A DNA stretch of 64,000 nt from assembly GCA_030407085.1 (NCBI GenBank), contig CM059582.1, positions 11,699,501-11,763,500 of the forward strand, read 5' to 3'. Under the pieces are notes generated by a model. That model saw only the letters and a list, made by a program, of their open reading frames with translations, searched no databases and had not been told where the DNA came from. The stretch is from Trichopria drosophilae (Eukaryota > Arthropoda > Insecta > Hymenoptera > Diapriidae). Position 1 is the first letter of the stretch; the number at the start of each line of letters is the position of its first letter. This document shows positions 11,919 through 22,405 of this stretch, one piece after another. The translations under genes were made by a program, and so were the position numbers.

Positions 11919-11924
11919 AATAAA
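11919..11924 (+). terminator. GlyRS polyadenylation signal
   Basis: Canonical AATAAA about 225 bases after the stop codon, in AT-rich DNA. First canonical hexamer downstream of the stop. Confidence 0.6.
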
Positions 11925-11949
11925 CTTAGCGTTTTTTAACATTTAAAGT

Positions 11950-12660
11950 ATTACTAAACTTATTGTAAACCCCGAATTCTAGATGTACTGAAAAGAAGAT
12001 TTCGTGGTATGTATGTTCGTTACATTTTAAATAGTTTTTAAGAGCTTAAAACTTAAAATAAGGCTTTTTTACTTTTTGTATTATAAAAATATTTCTTGGT
12101 CTCGTTTTTTGAAAAGAATTTCAACTAAAAAATCACATAATGGTATAAAACTTCGAAATCAGGTAAGAATTTCTTAACATTTATTTCATTAGATGATTGA
12201 GATGATGACGAAATGTTAAAATTCAAAATCACGGATCAAAATGGCGGTCATCCAACCTTTACAATCGTTCCAACTCCGTCGTAACTACCTTTTCCGTGTG
12301 CTCTTGCCGAAAAGTATCAATTAGCATCAACGTCAACGGTTTTTGCCATTTTGAACCTACGATTTTAAATTTTAAGATTTCGAGGTTAAAATAAAATTCA
12401 GTGGCCCCAAAACTCCGTATGTGGATATTTTCACGATATCTAAAATACTTTGTTGCGTTAGAATGGGTTTCATGGTTGTACAAGATCCGCCATTTTGTAT
12501 TTGGAATTAACATTTGCAATCAAAAGTCCCAAAGTGTAAAACTCACTTTTTTTTGTGTATATTTCTTAAATTAGAACATTTTACTGTCGTTTTTGATTGA
12601 ATGTTCCATGAAAACGCGGATTTCGTAAAAGGCCTTTTTTTGAAAGTTTGATGAAAATGC
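11950..12660. other. Intergenic, repeat-like
   Basis: AT-rich DNA after the GlyRS 3' end. Contains an isolated AAATGGCGGTCATCC word (12240) and its counterpart GATCCGCCATTTTG (12485) in opposite orientation, suggesting a decayed copy of the ATGGCGGA repeat family. No gene seen. Confidence 0.4.
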
Positions 12661-12670
12661 CATAGGTTAA

Positions 12671-13121
12671 ACCGGCTTCTCAAAACGACAAAATTTGTCA
12701 CTGGGTTTATCTCCCGTAAGTTTAGGGATAACTTTGAGATATTGTTATGAAATGAAGGTTTCCTGTAGTTTTTGGGTATGCTCTTTTCGAATCTGAAGTT
12801 CGTAAACTTTTAGTAAAACTCATTATGCCACAGGATTCTGAGGCCTGTCGCGATCCTGGAACTTCTTTTTTTGGAGATATTTATATTATTAAAAAATTTA
12901 AGTTTACTGAAAAAGTTTTCGCTTTTTTTCCGCATTTTCTTTCGTTTAAGTGTCCATATTTAAAAAATGGAAAGTGATATCAAAAACGGACATCAGATTC
13001 GAAAAGAGCATACCCAAAAACTATAGGAAACCTTCATTTCATAACAAAATTTCAAAGATATCCATAAACTTACGGAGGATGAAAACCGGCGGTAAATTTT
13101 GTCGTTTTGGGACGAAACGGG
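12671..13121. mobile_element. Small TTAA-flanked foldback element
   Basis: TTAA precedes (12667-12670) and follows (13122-13125) a 451 bp palindromic element. The right end read inward is CCCGTTTCGTCCCAAAACG; the left is ACCGGCTTCTCAAAACG; pairing continues for over 100 bases on each side (e.g. TTTTTGGGTATGCTCTTTTC near 12770 against its complement near 13000). The TTAA target and CCC terminus are the pattern of piggyBac-type elements. Non-coding. Confidence 0.6.
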
Positions 13122-13619
13122 TTAATCCAAATTTTGAGTGCACTGATGAACCGGTTGACGTGAAACGTCCCACATATATATATAACTTTTTTTAAAGATG
13201 ATTTACAATTAAAGGTATATTATTAATTTTTTTCTTTTATTTTTTAAAATTATATTATCAAAAATATCGACAAAATGAAGAAACGGTTTACTGTAATTTA
13301 TTATTACGGTTGAAACAATTTATTAATTATATATTTCATTTTTTCATTTATTTCATGATTAAACATCTACAAAATCTTATACACTAGGTATAGTTGAAAG
13401 ATGGTAACAAGAGATGTTTAGAGCTCACGTACGTTCTTCTAAGAATGTATATAATAATAAATATATTATTTTATATTTTTTAAGAATTATTGTTAAAGAA
13501 AATGCAAATCGTTTTCTATATGGATTATAAATAATTTAGTTGATGATTAAAAATAAAATTACATAAAAAACAATTTAGAATACTTCTCCTTTCATTTTTA
13601 TGGCGAAAAACGATAAAAA

Positions 13620-13835
13620 AGAAGTGGTCCAAATTGGAACATAGTTGTTCCAATTCGAACATTTTGTACATTTTTGTAGGAGATTTTATAGGAGATCGCA
13701 AAAAATATCTCGGAGGGAAATGTGGTCAATTGATAAGACTTTCAGGGATAAATACCCTTTTGCAAATCGATTGACATTTTGGCATTGATACAGTTAAAAA
13801 ACCTTACTAGGTCCGAATTAGACCACGTCCTCCTA
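13620..13835. mobile_element. Possible MITE with GTGGTCYAAATT ends
   Basis: AAGTGGTCCAAATTGGAAC at the left is similar to the complement of the right end (ACGTGGTCTAATTCGGACC). About 215 bp, non-coding. Boundaries approximate. Confidence 0.3.
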
Positions 13836-14046
13836 TATATTAACTTTTTAGAAATAAGGGTGAAAGTATCCAAAATGGCGGCTCAGATACGAGTGAAATG
13901 TTGATATATATATAAGATCGGTATTTTTTTTTAAATATAGAATTTCGAAACAAATGTTGCCGAAGTAAAAGTTCTTAGAATTGTTAAAAAATATACAGAA
14001 AAATGTAAAGATTATATCAAAACAAGTTAGAATTAGTCGCAAAAGG

Positions 14047-14116
14047 ATTTATTTGTTACACAAAGAAATATAATTACTTTTTTAAGTAATTATATTTCTT
14101 TGTGTAACAAATAAAT
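14047..14116. repeat. Perfect hairpin, 33-bp arms
   Basis: The 33 bases at 14047-14079 are the exact reverse complement of 14084-14116, separated by four T. The arms begin ATTTATTTGTTACACAAAG. No mismatch, so the structure is recent or maintained. Confidence 0.9.
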
Positions 14117-14119
14117 AAT

Positions 14120-16150
14120 AATTACTTGTTTAAAAAATCTTTTTTCAAAAATTCATTAAAGATTAATTTCTTGGTAGTGTCGGTCCCATTAAAAAAAAAA
14201 ACTTGATACTAATAATTTATTTATTTAGACGTGTCGTCATCATGATATGTGCCCTCTTCAGTGTAAAATTATAGATAAAGAAACAACGTGTCGCAACATT
14301 TGATGTACAGTTTTTAATAATGTAGCGAGAGTGAGAAGCAACGATTATTTTGACAGCTCAAAATGCCGGGAAGCGACGCGTATTTTTGGCGATCCATTTT
14401 GATATAAATTCAAAGAAATATAATGGTTATTAAAATTAAACGTTTTTCGTTTTGATGCTGATTAGACTCGTCACTTTCCACCCAAGTTGATCAGTCCCTC
14501 AAGACAGGGGAGTGATACGTCGAGTTACCAAAAGTAAAAATCTTTAGTAATTCGACTACTGATTATCGGTGATGATATAAAAATAACTTTTAAGTTTCAT
14601 ATTAATGTTATTTGTGACAGTGACTTGGGAATGTTCCGCTCAATAATCGACGAAACTGTGAGGAGGTCTGGGACGAAGCACCGAACCAGATGATTTACAA
14701 GCATTAGAAATCTACTAATTATAAAATACTGCAATACATATACTTATTCACTTTCTTGTATACCAAACCGTGCGTTGCAATCCATTTTAGAATTTTTTAC
14801 ACGCAAGTAAAACTTTTTAAAAGAACTTCAAATAACACTGGAGTGTAAGGACTGATGTAATCATTTTAACCCAGTTCGTTCCAGAAGTTCAAAATTTGGA
14901 CTTAACTTTGTGCGCTGAACCTTTTGATCCAAACGTCTTTAGCACTATTTGTAGTTGTCAAATCCTTTTACTTCAGAGCAGTGCCAATTAGCAAAAATTG
15001 GAAAACTATTTTTGCGTATCATCAATATCAAATTCTGTAGATTTAAGTTACAAAAACCCTATTTTTTTCGATGTTTTTTTTTTCAACGTCATGAGTACCT
15101 TGAAGCCCCTTTTCTTTTACAAGAACCCTGGTAAAATCGTGCAATTAGAACTCAAACTAAAAAGTTACTGGCTGGTAAAAATTAATCTCGATATAACGAA
15201 TTCAATAAAAAGGATAAAATGGCACTTTGGCATACTCAAAAAATATGTCTCTATTTTTCTATCCATTTTCAGTTTAAAAAAATGCCAAATGGAGAATTTT
15301 ATGCCGAACATAGTTTGTACTTTTGAAACCCCTAAGAGGTGAAAAATAAGGGTTTTTAACATGAAAATTTCAACTATTTTTTAAAGCGAAATAATAATTT
15401 GGTTTCGGTATTTTTGTGGTTATTGATTTCTTTATTGAACTCGGTTTTCAACTTAGATTCGATTTTAGCGACTCCAATAAAAATAAGGCGACAAATTCGT
15501 AAAAAATTATTGACAAATTTGGAACATATACATTCAATAAAAATAAACTCAGTTGCATTGGCCATTTAGAATTTTGAAATTTTTACTTCAGACTTAGCGG
15601 CCAAAATAACAGTCGGATACTAAGTTTCTGGCAAATTCGTCGTAAAATAAAGAAGTTATTCAAGATGTGCACATGCTGCAATACCACTGAACCGGTTAAT
15701 ATACAAAATGTGTGGTACTTCATTTTTCCCAAAGTCGCGACTATTTTTTTTTCTTTCTAGGATATTTTAACTATTAATTTTTGCATTATCGTTAATAAAC
15801 GGTTTATTTTGTCATATTTAAAGAAACTTTCTTAACGCTAATCATATATTTAAATTGCATTCAACAGTTTGTCGATTACGATGTAAAAAAATAATTTCTT
15901 CCTAATAAAGTACCATTCCAAACATTAAATTTACTGAAAATAATTTGTGAAAGTATTAGAGCCAAGTGCACCGCGCGAATGTTACAGTAACTTTCCTGAT
16001 ATCTTCTCGTGCTATTAAGAAAGTAGGAAGGGCAAATATGACATTTATCGGCGGTGAATTCGCCTTTAAAGTACCAGTAATTAGTGCTTAACAATATACA
16101 CAAAATTTTAAAATCGAAAATTTATCTCGGAGATTATTTAGTATACTAGT
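14120..16150. other. Intergenic DNA without a recognised gene
   Basis: AT-rich. One TTAACCC (14866-14872) and one CCGGTTAA (15692-15699) could be ends of an 826 bp TTAA-type element, but the inner sequences do not pair well. Several short frames have no recognisable similarity. Confidence 0.35.
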
Positions 16151-16159
16151 ATGCATATG

Positions 16160-16560
16160 TTATAATTTATTTGTTTATTTATTAATAGCAAACGGGCAAC
16201 ATTGCCCCATTAACAAAAATATTACAATCAGTCGCATAAGTATAATAAAAAAATTATAGATATGAGTAACCATGAATTAAGTTAACAATTTAAAAGTAAC
16301 ATAAAAAATTTGGAGTAATAGTTTAGTATATTGTATATTTCGATATTTAGTATATTTAGACATGTCTACACGCATTTGCGAAAAAAGTTAAAGTAGTAAT
16401 TGATCGAACATTGTTATAGAATAAATTCCATAGTCTTGCCAAACGATAAACCGTAGAATAGAAGCAATGATTTGTTTTGCCTGCACGTTCGAACAACGGT
16501 CTAGGATTTCAAGACGAAATATCCAATTGTCTAAACTGAAATAAACTTTCTATGTGTCTC
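16160..16560 (-). mobile_element. 3' end of a non-LTR retroposon, minus strand
   Basis: On the - strand the end of an ORF2 is readable: ERAGKTNHCFYSTVYRLARL followed by WNLF, stop TAA at 16358-16356. It aligns with the fragment at 1-147 (TNYGFNSTVPRLKRAWNLL). Downstream come the stem-loop GGGCAA/TTGCCC (16194-16207) and an AATAAATAAAC tail at about 16160-16185. A frameshift lies upstream near 16510. Decayed copy. Confidence 0.7.
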
Positions 16561-16984
16561 GAGTGATAAGACTGATAATATTTTCTTTATATAAATAGCA
16601 TCATTAACTTCGTTTAAGATTTAACGGTAGGAATATTATTATAATGAAAAAAAACTTTTAAATTCTAACAAAATTGAATTGTAAAAAAACTGTCTAAAGA
16701 GAGTATAATCGGCCAGTGACAATAATGAATTTGGAAAAATTAAGAACAAAAGCACAACAATCCTTGTTTTTTACCATTTTAATAAAAGAATATTGGTTAT
16801 GAAAGTTTCAAGATTAGTAAAAAAAGTTAGTAAAAAAACTAGTTTTAGTAACAAATTAGTTAAGTAAAAAACTATTTTTTTATCTATTAAAAAAAATGTA
16901 TTTTTCCAACGTATCAAAAAGGCCACTTTTCAAAATACTATAAAACCTTTAAACATCAATATTTCTTCATTACGCTTATGCATA

Positions 16985-17679
16985 CACTCAAAGAAATTTT
17001 AAGTAGATGCTACTCGGGAAGTAATAACTACCGCACGAATTTTGACGAATTTGAAATGGCGGTTAATATTCGAAATCGTTAAAATAAAATTTGTGCGATC
17101 AGATACAATTTTATTACACCGTTGAGAATAGTTATTCATTTTTGGAGTAAGAAATTTCCTACAAAAAAGTCAGTGAGAGACCTAGTCTAAAAGCAGAGAT
17201 TATCTGCTAAAGTAATAGTTTAAACAAGAGTAACCATGGAATATGCATCATATTTTATGGACATTCTAAAATATTCATAGTTAACTTATAAGACAAAATT
17301 ACAGCATTATTCGTGGCTAACTTGTTAACTTTACACTAGGACCTTCGGTGACTTTTTGTAGGAAATTTCGTGCTCTACAAAAAGGTTTAGTGCATTTTTG
17401 GCGTATCTGGCACCGTATTCGTTACGGAAGCTATAGGATGAAAAAAAAAATACTAATTTTTTCACTTTTAACAACGTTTGCAGACCATTAAAATTATTAT
17501 TAATAACTAAATCGTCTAGGAATTATGAATAACTATTCTCAAAGGTGTAATAAAACTGTAGCATACAAATTTTCTTTTTAACGATTTCGAATTTCAACCG
17601 TCATTTCAAATTCGTAAAAATTCGTGCAGTATCTGTTACTTCCCGGAGCAGTAGTACATACTTAAAATTTTTTTGAGTG
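16985..17679. mobile_element. TA-flanked element with about 100-bp inverted ends (family f)
   Basis: The left end CACTCAAAGAAATTTTAAGT and the complement of the right end CACTCAAAAAAATTTTAAGT pair, and the match continues for about 100 bp through ACGAATTTGAAATGRCGGTT. TA lies on both sides (16983-16984, 17680-17681). 695 bp, no reading frame for a transposase. Confidence 0.75.
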
Positions 17680-18095
17680 TACCCCGAATGAAGCATTAGC
17701 ATGCATATTTTGAAACCTTCAGAATGCTTCCGGTGGTTACCAATACTTATTCAAAGCGCAAGAAAAAGGATTGAGAAGTATTCAAGTTTCAATACTTCTT
17801 CAATCATTGTTCGTTTACTAGATAGAATTGCACTTTTAAAAAATTAGCACTCATGTAGAATATTAAACGATTATAAGTTTTAAAATAAGTTACATAACGT
17901 GGAAATTTAAAAAAAATAATTGTTAGTGGTTCATAAGTAAAAGTAAATTGGAAACGTCTTCAGAAGTGAATTCCCCTGATTTTTATTGTTAATTTGGTAT
18001 AAATTTATAAGAAATATATTCGTAATTGAGAAGATCATAAATTTCACATTTCTATACGTTTCATAAATCCATCAGAATCTGTGCGGTAAATACTA

Positions 18096-18503
18096 CACTA
18101 AAAAATTTTAGTGTAAAATTACTCTGGCAATAGGTAATCAGAAAGACCCACTCTGAACGAAAGGAAACTCCTAGGAAGATTGTAAAATTACAATGCTCTT
18201 GTAAATTTACCACTTCTAGCGTAGTAAAATTACGATTTTCAAAGTAGTGAAATTACTCTTTTGCAGTAGTAAAATTACTACGCTCAGAGAGGGTCTTGTA
18301 GATTACCTACTCTGAACGGAGTCATTTTACAATTTTGTTGTAAAATTACTACGATAGTGGTAAAATTCCTAGTGGAATTGTAATTTTACACCGCTCAGAG
18401 TTGTAAACTTTCTGGTGGACTAGTGATTTTACACTATTTCTAGGATAATCATACTGTAATTTAGAATTCTGTAAGTAATTTTATACCATCATTTTTTACA
18501 GTG
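18096..18503. mobile_element. TA-flanked MITE (family d) nested in a family f end
   Basis: 408 bp, left CACTAAAAAATTTTAGTG, right CATTTTTTACAGTG, TA on both sides, interior of repeated GTAAAATTAC words as in 2868-3224. The flanks (GTGCGGTAAATAC left; CTTCCCAAGAAGCAG right) join into the inner part of a family f terminal repeat. Confidence 0.75.
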
Positions 18504-18553
18504 TACTTCCCAAGAAGCAGTAACATATACTTAAAATTTCTCTTCGTGTACTT
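18504..18553. mobile_element. Right terminal repeat of a family f copy
   Basis: CTTCCCAAGAAGCAGTAACA followed by TATACTTAAAATTTCTCTTCGTGTA, matching the right end at 17640-17681. The rest of this copy is to the left of the nested MITE; its own left end was not found. Confidence 0.55.
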
Positions 18554-18663
18554 ACTGAGACTTACTAAACCTAAATATACAATAATCATTTGTAAACATT
18601 TTTAAACGTTATAATTAGGTACGTTCAGTGATAATGTCGCCAATTATCGTCATGTTTACCCTA

Positions 18664-19090
18664 CACTGTAAAAAATATTGATATAAATTTACCACGAAAA
18701 CTGTAGGACACAAAAATACCACTGATAACCGCAGAAAATTTACCAAGAGCTGATAAAATATAACCTATCGGTGTAAAAGTACCTTGGAGCAATGTAATTT
18801 TAATACAAGATTAGGGTAATTTTACACCAGTCGGGTTATTTTTACATTGACTACACTGTGGTATCGCACTAAACTATTGAGAGTTTACATAATTGCTGTA
18901 ATATTAAAATTTTTAATTTTTCCATTTTAATGTAAATTTACCACGATTATCAGTGGTGCCCAATGATTTTCATGGGAAAATTAGACTTTTATTGTAATAT
19001 TACTATGTTTATGGTAAAAAACCTAGAGAAATGATTGAGAAATTACAACAAATTTGTAATTTCACCACAAAAATTGTTGGAAATGATTAC
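18664..19090. mobile_element. Family d MITE relic without a clear right end
   Basis: CACTGTAAAAAATATTG preceded by TA, followed by about 420 bp of TGTAAATTTACCACG-type words. No matching TTTTTACAGTG end was found, so the right limit is a guess from word content. Confidence 0.4.
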
Positions 19091-19389
19091 ATTAATGCAA
19101 TGCAGAAAACTGCCCTAAGAAAACTGGTATTTAAGGTACCTCATATCAATTATTGATCATACACAAAGTGTAGATCATGAGGTGCGTCAATATATTGATT
19201 CTCCGGCAGGGAACGGTACTGCTAATGTTAAAAATTTCAAATTTAAAAAAAATGTATTTTTAGTAGTAGAAAACGCTTCTTTCTTTATGAGAACATTATA
19301 TAAGTTAAATTTGTAGATTTAATTAAATATTTAAAGCATTTTGAAGGGTTGATAGTCAAATTTTAAGGGTTGTTTTAAAGATATTTCAC

Positions 19390-19810
19390 CCCTTTAGACA
19401 TAGGATTCAAATTTTATTTATTTTATAGTGCAGATACACTTTTCTGGAGTATTTTTCGACGTTAAGTCCAAATCCAATGACGAAAATACAATAAATTCAA
19501 AAACAACCCTTGAAATAATTAAAAATAAAAAACCACCCCATCAAATATGGTATTCAAGTTTTATCTATTTTGTAGTGTAAGTACACATTTTCGCGGTACT
19601 TTTCTACGCTGAATTTAAATTTTATTTCAAAATTACAATAAAACCTAAAACAACCCTTATAATGCGATAAAAAACCGCCCCTTTAGATACGGTATTTAAT
19701 TTTTATTGCTTTTGAAGTGCAAATACACATTTCCGGGGTATTTTTTGGCGCTGACTCCAAATTTTTTATCTCAATTACAATAAATCCTAAAACAATCCTT
19801 ATAATGAGGT
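19390..19810. repeat. Three tandem copies of a 145-bp unit
   Basis: Copies start near 19391, 19539 and 19681, each with CCCCTTTAGATAYGGTATTC-like, then TTTTATTTATTTTRTAGTG and CAATAAAWCCTAAAACAACC-like words. Identity is moderate. Confidence 0.65.
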
Positions 19811-19819
19811 AAACATAAA

Positions 19820-20785
19820 ATTGAATTATAGTCTGAAGGAAACAAAATAATGATCACTTGCATAATGTAGAAAATACAGATTTAATGCATTTAGGATAGG
19901 TAAAAAGGGGTGTGGAGGGGTGAAAATAACAATAAATTAATATATATTTTAGCCTAAAAATAAACATTAAACAAGTTTTTATGATGCGTCAAAATATTGA
20001 TTTTCGGGCAGTTTAAAGGTTAAAACTTTAAAAGTCACGTGGAATTTCCGAATTCTTTTTATTTCAAATAATCACGTGACGTGTCACATGGTACGTCAGA
20101 TTTAGCAGGGTACGCGTCCCCGAGTTAAAATGCAACAACAAACTCTTTAAAATGGCAAGAAAGTTCCCTCGAAAAAATGACCTGGACGTCGATTCTATTA
20201 TGACGTCACATTCTTGACCACCGGCTGGTACCTTCCATATGTTAAAAACATCCGATGGAAGTGGAAAGCGCAAGTCGTTAGTTTACTCGTTCCAAGCACG
20301 TAGTCGACCATTGCATGCCTTATTCGGTTAAAATAGTAACTCGTCTTCTAGGAAACTTGTTTTTCTCGTTTTCTATTAAAGACTCAGCGACAATAAATGA
20401 TCAAGTTTGGTCATCCCCTCTAACGGATTTTCATTATTCACTAAAGTACGTAAACGATTTATCTAAACAAATTCGCACTTCCCGATTGTAGTTTTCTTGA
20501 ATTTCTTGTCTCGAAATGTACTTTTTTCAAATAAAATTGTTACTTTTGTACCGCAGTCGTGTTCCGGGTCACGCGAATGGCGGGAATTGTATAAACGTTA
20601 AAGATTGAAAACCATCAAACAAAATCTAGACCGGTAATATATTGTTGTCCCGCGTTTCGAGAGAACCGGTGGCGCCAAAGCGTGTTCCGAAATTTTGGAG
20701 TGATGCACAGTGATGCATCTCTTCTCGTTTTCGTTCGCCGTTGTTTTGTGCGCGCAAACGTGTGCGCGAGCGCTGAATGTTGACA
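19820..20785. other. Intergenic DNA and Unr promoter region
   Basis: AT-rich up to about 20040, then clearly richer in CpG (20560-20830), as expected upstream of a broadly expressed gene. No TATA box stands out. Several ACGTGAC/TGACGTCA-like words occur near 20075-20205. Confidence 0.45.
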
Positions 20786-20826
20786 TTCAACATGGCGGCA
20801 TGTCGTCAGTGCTGTGCTGTGTCGTG
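20786..20826 (+). other. Unr: Probable non-coding first exon of Unr
   Basis: A good donor (CGTG|GTGAGT) at 20826/20827 and a good acceptor (TTTCTGTTTCAG) ending at 21255 define a 429 bp 5' UTR intron ahead of the coding start. The transcription start is not known; 20786 is only a lower-bound guess. Confidence 0.45.
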
Positions 20827-21255
20827 GTGAGTTTCAGAAAAATTACCATTTTCCCAATCTCGCGAAAATCGAAATCCCGTTGACGATTCAGAAGACTTTA
20901 AAGGTGACCTCCTCATTCCCGTTGAGATTTTCGATTAGGGCGAGGTTCGATTCGTTAATCACGGCTTCACATTTCGGAGCACGGAGCTCACGTGAAAAAA
21001 AATGTTGAAATCCGACTTGGGGCAATCTAAACGCATTCCTCTCGTTGTCCATCCGGTTCCTCCCTTAACGGTGACCCCAACTCCAGGTGATTTTTCACAT
21101 CCGAGACTCCAAATGGATTAGTCGTGGAATATTTGCATGTAACGATCCTATCGGAATCGACAAGGGGATCAATCTTATCTAGCGATCGTTTGATGGTTTT
21201 ATTTTTAACCGTTTGTTTACTTGTTGCGCTACTAATTTCTAATTTTCTGTTTCAG

Positions 21256-22036
21256 CTTGTGTAATTGTTAGCTTAGGACATTTTTGAAACGTTCACTGTA
21301 AATTCAACATTTAAGCAGAAGAAAACGATAATTGGAACGACACAACCACACTCAGCACGCATTGAAGACATCTGAGGATTTTTCAAGCCGACAACATTTC
21401 ATCCTTTAGAATCCCTGACGTTTTTGATTTGTATCTTTTACAAGGGATGACTGATGTTTGATCAAGAACGCGGTTATCCTCTCTCTCTTTATCTACCGTA
21501 CAACTTGGACTCTCGCGAGCCTCAAGTACCGCCAGAACGGGAATTCGCATTGAAAAATACTGCCTCGCTACAACGTCGTCGGCCAGCCAAAAAACGAAAA
21601 CGTTCCGAAAAGTGCCAACGAGTCGCTCGCCTTTCGAAGTTCTCGCTTTCTCGATGATGCGTGATGTAACGATCGAAATAACAAACGACGACCAAATCAA
21701 TCCAATCTTCTTTTCGATTTCCCTGGCGGATACGAGAGGAGGCTGACGGAATCTTTCCTGGCAGTTATCTGGCAGCTGTTAGCGGAGCCTTTCTTCCTCT
21801 TTGTTCTCGTAAAGTCGTAAATAATAATAATAATAATAATAATCGAAGATATAAGGTACCAAGAACCATTCTGTGATATCTATGTTAACACTTAAATAAT
21901 TGAAAAGACTAAAATTTTTAAGTATATAAGTATATAATATCGCGCACGGCTGATCGAGCTGTAAAACGGGGGAAAAAAATTTTGAAAAAAACTATAAATA
22001 AAGTGAGAAGGACGGACGACGGCAAAATTTCGAGAT
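21256..22036 (+). promoter_or_regulatory. Unr: Long Unr 5' leader with upstream ATGs
   Basis: About 780 bases of leader between the acceptor at 21255 and the ATG at 22037. It contains several upstream ATGs, the largest upstream frame being 21454-21657 (67 codons), and an (AAT)n microsatellite at 21820-21842. Mammalian Unr mRNA is reported to be translated through an internal entry site in its 5' UTR; whether this leader does the same is inference. Confidence 0.5.
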
Positions 22037-22405
22037 ATGTCCAGCAATCCTCAGTGGAAGACCTTCCAGCCGCCAATCATGAACTCTGATCCTGCGATAC
22101 TTGAATACAAGTCCATGGCGATCCCGAGTCCGAAGGTCAGCGGAGCTCACCAAAATACCAATCCGTACCGCAACGGCACCAATTACAGCGGCGACCATTA
22201 TGTCGGCTCGCCCACCGATTGCGACAAGAACTCGACCTATTCCGGTTATCCAGGAGTGCAAACGTCTCCTCGAAATGGAACGTCTAGATTTTCGATAGGC
22301 ACTTTTACGGGTCTGGTGGGTGGTCTGGGGTATAACGTTGGTGAGCCGGCCATAAACAACACGGATTATTCACAGCGGGAAACGGGCATCATCGAGAAAC
22401 TATTG
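22037..22405 (+). CDS. Unr: Unr coding exon 1
   Basis: ATG 22037 ([13 protein letters not shown]) through [10 protein letters not shown], 123 codons, donor TTG|GTAAG. The last ten residues begin cold-shock domain 1. Confidence 0.92.

Noticed and set aside
14870..15695. Possible 826 bp TTAA-flanked element
   Set aside because: TTAACCC and CCGGTTAA are present, but the inner sequences do not pair beyond a few bases.
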